DNA of 64,000 nt from Phlebiopsis flavidoalba. Its lineage: Eukaryota > Basidiomycota > Agaricomycetes > Polyporales > Phanerochaetaceae. Positions 55,578 to 64,000 of this stretch are shown here, in pieces. The notes below the pieces were generated by a model. That model saw only the letters and a list, made by a program, of their open reading frames with translations. It made no database searches and was not told the origin of the DNA. The position numbers and the translations under genes were made by a program. Position 1 is the first letter of the stretch; each line of letters begins with the position of its first letter. The DNA is taken from positions 113,501-177,500 of the forward strand of contig JAOCPU010000044.1 in assembly GCA_035772785.1 (NCBI GenBank). Reading direction: 5' to 3'.

Positions 55578-57520
55578 TTATACTCCCTGGGAGGTTAGTC
55601 TGGTACGTCGGATCCTCGTCTTCATCGCTGGGGGTATGAGACCCTGTGCTCCTTCCACGCTCTGACTTGTCGTGGACTTGCCACCCACCTCCAGCCCTGC
55701 CGACGCCTTCGACACTATCGGAGGCAGTTCTGTTATTTTGAGGGTTGCGGCTGCCGCAGACTTGCCTCGCCGAGGCCGAGTGTTTGCGGGCTTAGATTTC
55801 TTGGGCTTCGGGTTGGCCTGTGGGGACCTCGGATTGGCCTGTGTGAGGGCAGCGTCTGACGCAAACATCGTAAAACCCATAAAAACATGAAACAGCTTCG
55901 GGTCGTCCCAATCGATGAAGTCCGAAAACGTGAGCTCGCCTTCGTCAGTCTTGAAAGCAAACAAGACATGTTCTCCGTTGCAGAAGAATGCTGCTTGGCA
56001 CTGGTGAAAATGGAGCTCTCCCCACAGCTGATTATCATCAAGTTTAGTCCACTGTGCCAAACACTTGCCAGTAAAAAAACACACCTGACGAATGGCGCGA
56101 TGTGCCGAAGCCACGGGCGCCGCGACATCGCCCCCTGGTCATCCGTTTGAAACCCATTGAAATACCCCACCGAACCCAGAGCAGCGCACAAACTCGAACT
56201 CCAGTTGACTCCTCCTCACAACCCATGAAGGTTTGATCTCGCCCAACGCAGGGTGTTCGTCGTGGGAAACGTAGAGCAGAAAATCCGGCTCACCCGCCCG
56301 GTTGTTCACACCTCTTGTACCGGCGCGGAAGCAACACCGTGCTTTCGATCCTTCAGAATAGAGAATCCCCAGCACGGGAGGCCGACCTGCTTTCGCGTCT
56401 CGAGCGTTGGGAGGTGTTTAGGAACCGCCCAAGTGCGCCCAGAGCCTGGCCTAGAGTCGAATGCAGTGCGAGAGTATCGCGCCCCTAAAAATTCGTCAGG
56501 GGTGGTTTATAGATCGTTGAATTGGGTAGATACGTACTCTAGAGCCAAGTATTAGTTGAGAAAAAAAAATCTAGAAGCCTGAGGTAAAAGGTCTGCTGTT
56601 GAACCGCTTTTCTCTGCTGTTAATGATTGCCGGGGGTCGCGAGCGTTGGGTGAGGTAATAACGTGGACCAAACGATCGATGGCTCTGGCTTTTGTTTGAT
56701 GTCGCGAGGGAAGAGACGAGCGTGAATCGTCGTTGGTGTTCTCGGCCGCCCATGATGACGCCAGCGGCTCAGGAATTCATTCCAGAGGATATCGCCAAGT
56801 GCGATATTCCGGTGCGTTGAGAATATCTGAGCTGGTGCTAAGGCATACCGAGCCAATCGACCAAGGATGGAATGACTGTATCGAATTTTTCTTTAGATGA
56901 AGATCTTTATCGCGCAAGTTCTCTATGCTCTGTGCTGGAACGGTGCTATTGGGCCCGGTCCGCAACGGGGAGTGGACGAGGGGGGCAAGTTGCATAAGTT
57001 GAAATGATAATGGCTGAGCGTGGTCATGATCCAAGAAACCCACTGGAACGGGAAACGGGAATGTCGGTGAATTGGTCGAGCGGACCGGTTGGGGAAGGGA
57101 TTGGTGTAGGTTTTGGAGATGATTGTGCGTAGTAGTCCACTCGTACATTTCTTCCGGAATGAAAAAGTGTCTAATGCCTGCATAGGAACAAATATGTTAG
57201 AACAACATTTGGGGAGGCATGCGAGCGTGTGCTGACGGACGGTATTCGACATTCTGCGCGCGATGAACTTTGAGAGACTACGACCGTCCAGACTCACTCA
57301 GAATACCCCCACGTATATATGGGTCGGATGGTCTCCATAATTGAAACACTTCTAACGTCGGACGATATGATCCTCGGTTCTTCCACATCATATGTGGGCT
57401 GACCTGACTTCAAGTCTGCCAGAGAACAATCGTTCCTCGGATGACGATGAGTTCCTAGCGACTGAAGCCATGTGTTTGCATAATCCGTAACATGGGAGAA
57501 ACAAGCCAGGAACCTCGCTG
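55578..57520 (-). CDS. PD-(D/E)XK nuclease-like protein, Agaricomycete-specific
   Basis: Exons read in order from the 5' side: an N-terminal stretch with CSLADLKSGQPTYDVEEPRI (about 57425-57365), the hydrophilic piece EEMYEWTTTHNHLQNLHQSL (about 57155-57090), and IPEPLASSWAAENTN (about 56790-56740). The key block is PDFLLYVSHDEHPALGEIKP, SWVVRRSQLEFEFVR (about 56285-56180). Next come WLRHIAPFVRQ and a segment EHVLFAFKTDEGELTFSDFI, DWDDPKLFHVFMGFTMFASD (about 55990-55860). The C-terminal tail is basic and Pro/Ser-rich, with KPKKSKPANTRPRRGKS, ending LTSQGV-stop at 55578. PDFL...GEIKP fits the D...ExK core of a PD-(D/E)XK fold, and agarics have many such predicted proteins. The fold is an inference; no activity is known. 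It lies divergent to a kinase-like gene. Confidence 0.5.
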
Positions 57521-58000
57521 CCACAAATGTGCTTCCGAAAGGGGAAGCAGCAATGTCAGCCCTCGTTGTTCGGGGAGTGTTTCGTACTTTTTACCTTGCT
57601 TCTACTTATTCATTTCGCACGAGATTATGCAACTCGATTTGAGTGACAAATTATGAAGAAAGACGGTGGGTAAAACAAACGCGTACCATCTGGTAGCTCG
57701 CCGCGGAGTAGGTAGGGGATCTTCTAATGCCCGTTTGGGCCCATGTGCATTCCGCGACGCACTTGAATGGAATACGTATAACAGGCAAACGTTCAAACCA
57801 GGTTCAAGTTCGAACGTGACCAATTGGCTAAACAAACGCCCGTGTTAGCGCTCGGCCCGTCTTATAGCCAACAATAGCTGCGGCCTCTTGTACTCCGTAC
57901 TCCAACCTACTCCAACACGCTGAGTACCTCGTACTTAACGTCAATTCTCACCCAGACCGGTGTCAACAATCAGCCACTCTCGCTATCACCTCTCAATCAC
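57521..58000. other. Divergent promoter region of the nuclease-like and kinase-like genes
   Basis: No coding sequence is recognised. The right part leads into the CT-rich minisatellite just upstream of the kinase-like gene. Confidence 0.4.
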
Positions 58001-58072
58001 TCCGCTATCCCTCTCAACGCTCCGCTATCCCTCTCAACGCTCCGCTATCCCTCTCAACGCTCCGCTATCGCT
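58001..58072 (+). repeat. 20-bp CT-rich minisatellite
   Basis: The unit TCCGCTATCCCTCTCAACGC starts at 58001, 58021 and 58041, and a fourth, partly diverged unit starts at 58061. A more diverged copy precedes it at about 57980-58000. It ends about 20 bp upstream of the ATG at 58093, so it lies in the 5' leader. Confidence 0.9.
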
Positions 58073-58092
58073 CTCCCTCTCAACCCTCCATC

Positions 58093-59259
58093 ATGTTGCG
58101 GCTTCTGGTTTGTCCCCCAGTGTCTTTCGCATGTACGACTTTCTCACTTACGCTTTCAGGCTCAGAACGCTATCTCCACCGTGGCCCTCGACGGTCTTCT
58201 CCACGATCTCGACTCTGACGCGGACATGACCGCGGAACTGCGTCGGGGTATCCGCTACCCAATTGATCTTGTTCAATCTTGGAGGTTCATAGAAACAAAC
58301 GACGATATGCCCACCTCAGTTCAACTCTATCGAGACGAAATCCCGCCCCGTCCGCCCTCCCAGCTGCCTGCATCTCGTCAGCAACCACCTCAAGGCCACA
58401 CTTGGAGATTGCCCTCGGCTACGGCAGGTCTTCGGTGGTCTACGCACTGGAGAAACGTCGAGCTATCCAATGCTCAGCCCCGGTGTGGTAGTCCCATCGC
58501 TGGCCGTCAAAATATCTCGTATGGATCGCGTTGCTTGGCTGGCACGTGAGGCTTGGTTTTATGAGGAGCTTGAACAATATCAGGGCTCGGTCATCCCGTA
58601 TTTGCTATGGGTGGTTCGAAATGGAGCTAGGCGAGCTGCTCAATTCAACCACGACACCCCGTTGTGTCGTCTCCGCCCTAGACGATTGTCCGCTTGATCA
58701 AGATGACATGGAATTGACCGCGGAGAGAGGATACACTGACGTAAGGTATTATGAACGCAAAGACATCCACCATATGCTTGCCGAGCGTGACCGTCGACGC
58801 GACATCGTCTGTCCGTTCTCATCCTGGAACGCGTTGGAGGCATGCTGCGTTTAGGAAAGCCGATAACCGTAGAATTCAGGAGTAGGGTAAGTAGTCAACC
58901 TAGTTGATTTCATGTTCGCGTTGACTGATTGTTGGATCTTAGTGCCGAATATATGCTATGTATGGGGGAGGTGGCCGAACAAGGCATTGTCCGTGAGTGC
59001 ACGCGTGCTCGCAACTCTCGAAAGGATTTTTGCTCAAGACCTTGTCCATAGCTTGGTACGACGTCCGCCGCGAGAATTATTTTGCGCGCGTTACCCCTCA
59101 CCCCGAAGGGGGTCTCCGCACCTCGCTCACCCATTCTCAAAGAGAGAGTACGAGTGGCGACTCATCGACTTTGAGAACTGTGGTCAAATGCACCTTCACG
59201 CCCTTGCGGTGCTGAGGGGATATATGGAGCGCACTGTGTCGGCTTATTCTCGCATGTAA
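58093..59259 (+). CDS. Protein-kinase-like (phosphotransferase-fold) protein, agaric-type
   Basis: ATG at 58093 gives MLRLL, an intron (about 58108-58158), then AQNAISTVALDGLLHDLDSD, ADMTAELRRGIRYPIDLVQS, WRFIETNDDMPTSVQLYRDE and IPPRPPSQLPA. The kinase N lobe follows with LEIALGYGRSSVVYALEKR (Gly-rich loop, about 58405-58460) and PSLAVKISRMDRVAWLAREA (Lys in AVK). Then EAWFYEELEQYQGSVIPY..GWFEMELGELL and ALDDCPLDQDDMELTAERGY. The catalytic-loop region reads DVRRENYF (about 59055-59085) and the metal-binding strand YEWRLIDFENCGQ (about 59150-59190), with D-F-E in place of D-F-G. The C terminus is ERTVSAYSRM-stop. This is a degenerate kinase fold widespread in agarics. Whether it phosphorylates protein or a small molecule is unknown. 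Confidence 0.65.
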
Positions 59260-59849
59260 CCAGCGGCTGGGGCCGATGGTTCTACCCGCAGGACGAGATT
59301 AGCTCGGACTGAAGAGAGATTCAGACGAAGAGATCTCGAATGAGCATGTCAGGGGAAAGATGCAGTGATATCCATGATGCAGTATGCTGTGGTTATCTCA
59401 ACGTGGTGTTTCCCCCACGAGCCCCTCTAAAAAAAAAAAAAAGAAAAAAAAAAAAAAAAAGAAAAACTGTTACCGGTCGGGCACGCCACTGACACAATCC
59501 TCATGCTTTGAAAGTTTGCATGAGGTTACCTAGGTCGTGGCTTAATGGACTCGCCCTCACAATGCTATCACGAATTAGTAACAACTAACATGATCAAACA
59601 AGAAGCGAACAACGGGTTCTCTCGGTCTCGCGCAATGCTGGCAGTCGTTGGCGATCAATAAGTTGTCTGAGGATGTGAACAATGCTCGCTGTTCGTCTTG
59701 CACACATGGCGTGAACAGTTCACGTACGCATGTAATGTTTCGTGCAAGTGAAATGAGACGTGGAAGGATACTCGAGGTGATAATCGAGAGGGTCCGTCCC
59801 ACATGATTGGTTCAGACACTCAATTGTACAATTGCAAGTTGAGGTTGAG
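59260..59849. other. 3' spacer between convergent genes
   Basis: It holds the 3' flanks of the kinase-like gene and ADE1 and the poly(A) tract listed separately. No gene is visible. Confidence 0.4.
59429..59465 (+). repeat. A-rich homopolymer tract
   Basis: About 37 bp of A broken by two G, about 170 bp after the stop of the kinase-like gene. No target duplication or retroelement sequence is visible next to it. Confidence 0.85.
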
Positions 59850-61024
59850 CTACCGGAACTTGACACCAGTCAGCAATCTCATATGCTTCCAAATACCGTT
59901 CCCTGGTCCCTTCATGACGTTGTCCGTCATGGCCCCCCCTGGGCCCTCCTGACCTACCGCCCGCTCTCCAAACCCTTCTTGAAGCCAGAGGAGGTGAGCC
60001 AGTCTCTGAGGTATTGCTTATCGAAGCTAGGTTGGGATAAACTCCGGGCGCGTAAGAAGCGGCATGCATACCAGTAACGAGACGAATCGGGTGTGAGGAG
60101 TTCGTCGATGATGAGGATGACCGACTCGATGCCGTCGTGTCGGCTGTTTACAGACCAAACTCGAACTTCGTTGTCGGCCAATATCACCCCACGAGTCGCG
60201 GCATAGTCGGCAGCTTCCTGGTAGAGCTGAATGGCCTTGGAAGACACCTCATCGACGAGTTTCCGACCAATGAGTTCGGCAGCTATTCGACCTTAGCATT
60301 AACGTCATATTATGATCATCCCTGCAGGGCGAACCTTTGTCTGGAGAGAGATATTCTCGTCATGTTCGCCCTGCTCAGCCTTGGTAGAAGGAGTGAACAA
60401 CGGCTCCGGTAGCTTTTGCGATTCGACAGGCTGTCGGTAGAGGTATACCGTGTAACAATGCCACAAAAAAGTTCCGGACTTTTTGGTATTCGGGACTAAC
60501 CCCATCCAGAACCTATAGTCAGTCATCAATGAGCAAGCGAGTTATCCGGCCGTTTAACGAGACACACCAGTCAGGTAGCCCCGAACGATAGCCTCAAGAG
60601 GTATGACCTTGGCTTCTTGACTAACATTGATCTACCTTCTAACTGATTCTTGTACCTCCGAACCTCGTCAGGCATCTCGTCCACAGTCGGCAGTAACGAG
60701 ATGGGTCGGGATAATGTGCTTGAGCTTCTCAAACCAGAAGAGCGAGATCTGTGTCAAGATTTTGCCCTTGTCTGGTACACCCTTTCGACAAGACGAGTCA
60801 GCAGATTAGCCCGACGGGAGGAATAACTCGTCGTTCAGGCTGCGATTTGTAGGAACGACAGGGGTGATACACAGACATTCTGCAGGATGACATCGTATGC
60901 AGAGATGCGATCGCTCGCAACGAAGAGAAGGTGGTCCGGGGAGGAGGTTGCATAGATATCGCGAACCTTGCCCTTCGAGATGAGGGTAAAGGCCAGGAAG
61001 GTCGGAGTGAATGAGAGCGGTCAT
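59850..61024 (-). CDS. ADE1: Phosphoribosylaminoimidazole-succinocarboxamide synthase (SAICAR synthetase)
   Basis: ATG at 61024 begins [12 protein letters not shown], then [36 protein letters not shown] (about 60985-60885). An intron of about 95 bp is followed by [31 protein letters not shown] (about 60785-60700), then [30 protein letters not shown] (about 60600-60560). Next are [20 protein letters not shown] and ENIS (about 60420-60340), [20 protein letters not shown] (about 60235-60175), [17 protein letters not shown] and [20 protein letters not shown] (about 60030-59970). The end is YEILTGVKFR-stop at 59850-59852. These are the classic ADE1 blocks. The enzyme joins CAIR and aspartate with ATP in purine synthesis. 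It is cytosolic, about 300 residues. Indels occur near the N terminus (about 60982) and in several middle exons. Confidence 0.95.
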
Positions 61025-61283
61025 GGGTGCGAGTAGTAGAGCGTGCAAACGAGTCAGAAGTGCGCAAAGTCGAGCTACTTTCGGTACAAAAAGTTACCCA
61101 TTATAATAGACGCTCATAAAACCGCACCACAGGATTTGCACGCGGCTCTTGTCAATGATTTTATACACTTCCTTTACTTCTCCATCTGAGTACTCGCTCA
61201 TACCCAGCCTGTGGGCTTTACACTTGAACTTACACACTGTGCTTGCAACTGGCCCGCGAGCGCACGGACCTTTCCAGAAGATA
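61025..61283. other. Divergent promoter region of ADE1 and NLE1
   Basis: This 259-bp gap separates two divergently oriented housekeeping genes and must hold both promoters. No clear TATA box is seen. Confidence 0.4.
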
Positions 61284-63580
61284 TGGCGACCCTTTTTCCC
61301 CCACCTAAACGACAGAAAGTTTACCATGGGCGTCCCCGAGCCGGAGCCAGAACCGACAAAGCAAGTACCGACTAACGTTCGTTGTGCAATTCGTATCGGA
61401 CGAAGATGGAGAGGCTCTTGCACCCGCGGTCAACCTGCCTGCCAACCTTTCAAGAGAAGCTTTAGAGGCATTGGTTAATAAGCTTAAACACGAAAAGTGA
61501 GTATCATGTTCTAAATTTTCCCTGCCAAGTGAGCTCACCGTGTGCATCGAGTTAGGAGATGACCCTGTACCGTTTGCTTTCCACATTGCACTGCCGCCAG
61601 ATGCCTCGAAACCCGGCGCGCCGACGCAAATTGCTATCGCGAAGTCAATAGACTAAGATGTGCTCTCACATCCTTCAAACGCATTTACACCCGAGGATAT
61701 CTTAGTTGTCCGCGCTGCTCCCCGCAAGCAGTCTTTTCGTGTCCGTCCCTGCAACCAGATGCTCGTCGACGCTGTCTGGTTTGCGTCTACATTCCATCGT
61801 ACTGAATCAAACCTCACGCTCGTGGCTGTCAGGTCATACTTCCCCGATCTTGTGCGCCTTCTTTCTCCCCCTATCTTACTGTGGAAACCTTCTCGCCACC
61901 GGGGTGGGTCCGGCGACTGCAATTGCGCGTCTTTGGGGACCTTCTTTAACCGAAACACCATCTCATGTATTGTCAGGGCATAAAGGATGGGTCCTCTGCG
62001 GTCGAGTGGGGAAGCGATGGAGAGGAACTGGCAACAAAGGAGGGCATTGACGGTCACGTACGCCTATTGAGGACCCCACAAGACCGGCAAGCCTATCGGA
62101 GATGCATTGAATTGGGTCATTCTAAGTGGGTTACCTCCTTGGCGTGGGGAGCCAATACATATGTACGTTCGCTATCAGGCTCTAGTAGCTCCTGGGCATT
62201 GTAACCACAGCCTTCACCAGCAACGTGCGACCGGCCCCTCGCCTCGCTTCATCATCAAAAGATGGAACAGTGAGAGTTTGGTCAACGCTCGACGGGGAGG
62301 AAGGGAGGAGTCTGAAGCGGTTATCGGAATACACTCTGGGAGGCCACACCGCTAGCGTTAACGTCGCTTCGGTGAGGGCTGGCGGGTGGTAAATGGTATA
62401 GACGGTAAGGGTATCCTACTCGCTATACACGGCATCCAGTGATAGGACACAGTGCAGGTGGTGTGTGGGATGCCAACGGCGGCGAGTAACGACCCGCACA
62501 ATCCAATTCTACGGTTACTAACAGATTATGACCAGTGGCAAAATACTGCACACATTGAAAGATCATGCTCACTTGGGTTACCACACTCACCTTGAACACG
62601 GACCTTCGTTTTACTACGGGGCCCTTCGACCATACGGGCAAGACAGCCTACAACTGACTCAGAAGGTGAGTACTAATCTATGTCTAATTTATTCCCAGAA
62701 TAGTCGTGATTGAATACAAACACAGCTCAGTCTCTCGCGCGTTGGCCAGGTACAACAAGCTGGTAGCGAGTACGGGGAGAGCTCATGATCTCCGGATCCG
62801 ACGATCATGAAACGCTCATTACTGTTTGTGGTCGATATTCCCCATTCCCGGAACGGCTGTTCGTCCCCACCGAAGCGTCGGCGCGGCGGCTGGCTGGAAG
62901 TCGATCTAGAAGAGGGACGGCGGGACGACGAGGACGAGAAGCTGAGCGGGGCACTTGTAAAACTCTTATCCTGTCATGAGCATCTCACGTACATGCCAGT
63001 CTTATATTACATTTTTATTTTTCTCTGTTTTTCCCTTTCGTGTCTACTTTTACCGTCCCCCCCCCGCCGGAGGTCCCCCACATCACAGCTGATGCAAAGC
63101 CGGTTGTCGCGGGATCTACGTCGGTAAAACGTGGGGTCACCAACTAACGGCAGGTCTAACCACCCCACGTTGCGTTCAGCCCGGACGGCGATGTTCTGGG
63201 CAGCAAGCGCAGCTTTTTCGACAAACAGTGTACGGCTGTGGGATGGAGACGATGAGTGGGAAGACATGGCAAATTTGTCGCCACGCTGCGAGGACATATG
63301 AGCAGCGCTGTCTATCGGCTTACATGCGAGCGCAGACTCGAGGCTGCTCCCGGTGAGCGCTAGCCCAAGGACAGCACGCTGAAGGTAGGTGTCCGGGTCC
63401 TGCGCTTCTCTTCAACGTGCTCAACGTATGCGTGCTCAGATATGGGATCTGAAGACTTACAAACTCAAAACGGACTCTACCTGGTCACACGGAACGAAGT
63501 TTACTGCGTTGACTTTGTCGCTGACAAGATCGTCAGTGGTGGCAGGGACCGAACGGTCAAAATTTTCGTGCATGACGTCT
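61284..63580 (+). CDS. RSA4: Notchless/Rsa4-like WD40 ribosome-assembly factor
   Basis: ATG at 61284 gives MATLFPPPKRQKV. The NLE ubiquitin-like domain then reads VQFVSDEDGEALAPAVNLPA, NLSREALEALVNKLKHEK (about 61385-61495), an intron, and DDPVPFAFHIALPPDASKPG, SNAFTPEDILVV (about 61560-61710). The WD40 propeller follows with GNLLATG, DILTETPSHVLSGHKGWVLC (about 61960), RRCIELGHSKWVTSLAW, LMISGSDDHE, a low-complexity insert, SPDGDVLGSAS (about 63180-63220) and VRLWDGDDEWE. The end reads DLKTYKLKTD, EVYCVDFVADKIVSGGRDRT, VKI near 63570. Rsa4 is recognised by the AAA ATPase Rea1 through its NLE domain during nucleolar/nucleoplasmic 60S maturation. A stop interrupts the frame at about 61652, and several exons shift register. 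Confidence 0.92.
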
Positions 63581-64000
63581 GTGGTCTGACCGGCACCATC
63601 ACTAACCCCCGGCCTCCAGTTGGAAGAATTAAAAAACGTGGCAACCCCGATGTACTGTATCGCCTACCTGGAATTTCATGGCGATTCCGGACGGGTGTTT
63701 ACGCTCTGCCGCAGAAGGTCATCAGACGAGTCGCACCCAGGTCGACCTCTTGGTGTGCGCCCTTATTCACCTTGTGGTCATTATAGTCTACCCGTAAGTC
63801 GGTCGCGTAGTTTTGTGTGCGTGCGGGCCCTTTGCGCTCCGCTGGATTTATGTGGTACACCCAGAAAGGCCTCAGGCCGCTCCGCAATTTGACCGGCCGT
63901 GCATTGCCTGCCTCGTGCCTCCCATGTCTTTGCAGAGTAGACAGTCTAGTTCTGCCCTGACGTGAGCGGATCCAGATTGGTGACAGCATTCCCTTGCGGG
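63581..64000. other. Right edge, no identified gene
   Basis: Short frames on both strands, none recognised. A plus-strand piece VATPMYCIAYLEFHGDSGRV (about 63630-63690) might be coding but is too short to name. Confidence 0.3.

Noticed and set aside
59429..59465. Poly(A) tract as a sign of retroposition of the kinase-like gene
   Set aside because: The gene keeps at least one intron and no target duplication is seen; it is more likely a simple repeat.

Overview
The window reads as nuclear DNA of a filamentous basidiomycete, most likely an agaric-type Agaricomycete. Genes lie on both strands and are cut by many short introns of about 45-65 bp with GT...AG ends. The recognisable proteins follow agaric versions closely: a Rho1 exchange factor with two successive DH domains, several RTA1-like lipid exporters, a Cys-rich heavy-metal ATPase, and a lineage-typical kinase-like and nuclease-like pair. 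I found no tRNA, rRNA or CRISPR.

Layout. 0.8-4.0 kb: GPATCH1-like spliceosomal G-patch protein (+). 4.3-5.8 kb: 2-oxoglutarate/Fe(II) oxygenase (-). 6.4-8.0 kb: tRNA m3C methyltransferase of the TRM140/METTL6 family (-). 8.5-9.1 kb: small heat-shock protein (+). 9.4-15.2 kb: ROM2-like RhoGEF with DEP-DH-DH-PH-CNH (-). 15.2-20.5 kb: poorly resolved sequence with unidentified minus-strand fragments. 20.5-37.4 kb: four minus-strand RTA1-like membrane proteins, two on each side of a P1B heavy-metal ATPase, with a small Tc1/mariner-type element and a small membrane protein between them. 38.3-39.7 kb: WDR5/Swd3 (+). 39.9-43.6 kb: GRAM-TBC RabGAP (-). 44.3-47.0 kb: unidentified gene (-). 48.8-49.3 kb: hAT-type miniature element with a perfect 8-bp target duplication. 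49.9-55.1 kb: two tandem FAD monooxygenases (+). 55.6-59.3 kb: divergent pair of a nuclease-like protein (-) and a kinase-like protein (+). 59.9-61.0 kb: SAICAR synthetase ADE1 (-). 61.3-63.6 kb: Notchless/Rsa4 (+).

Housekeeping genes (splicing, tRNA modification, cell-wall Rho signalling, histone H3K4 methylation, Rab traffic, purine synthesis, 60S assembly) alternate with accessory ones (lipid exporters, metal pump, monooxygenases, dioxygenase). The accessory blocks hold both mobile elements.

The most important caveat is that almost every conserved gene, essential ones included, contains several 1-2 bp insertions or deletions inside exons, while splice sites and flanking protein sequence are preserved. 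This looks much more like an unpolished assembly than separate pseudogenes. CDS coordinates below are therefore gene spans, not clean reading frames, and starts and ends are approximate where stated. All identifications come from reading the translations; no database search was made.
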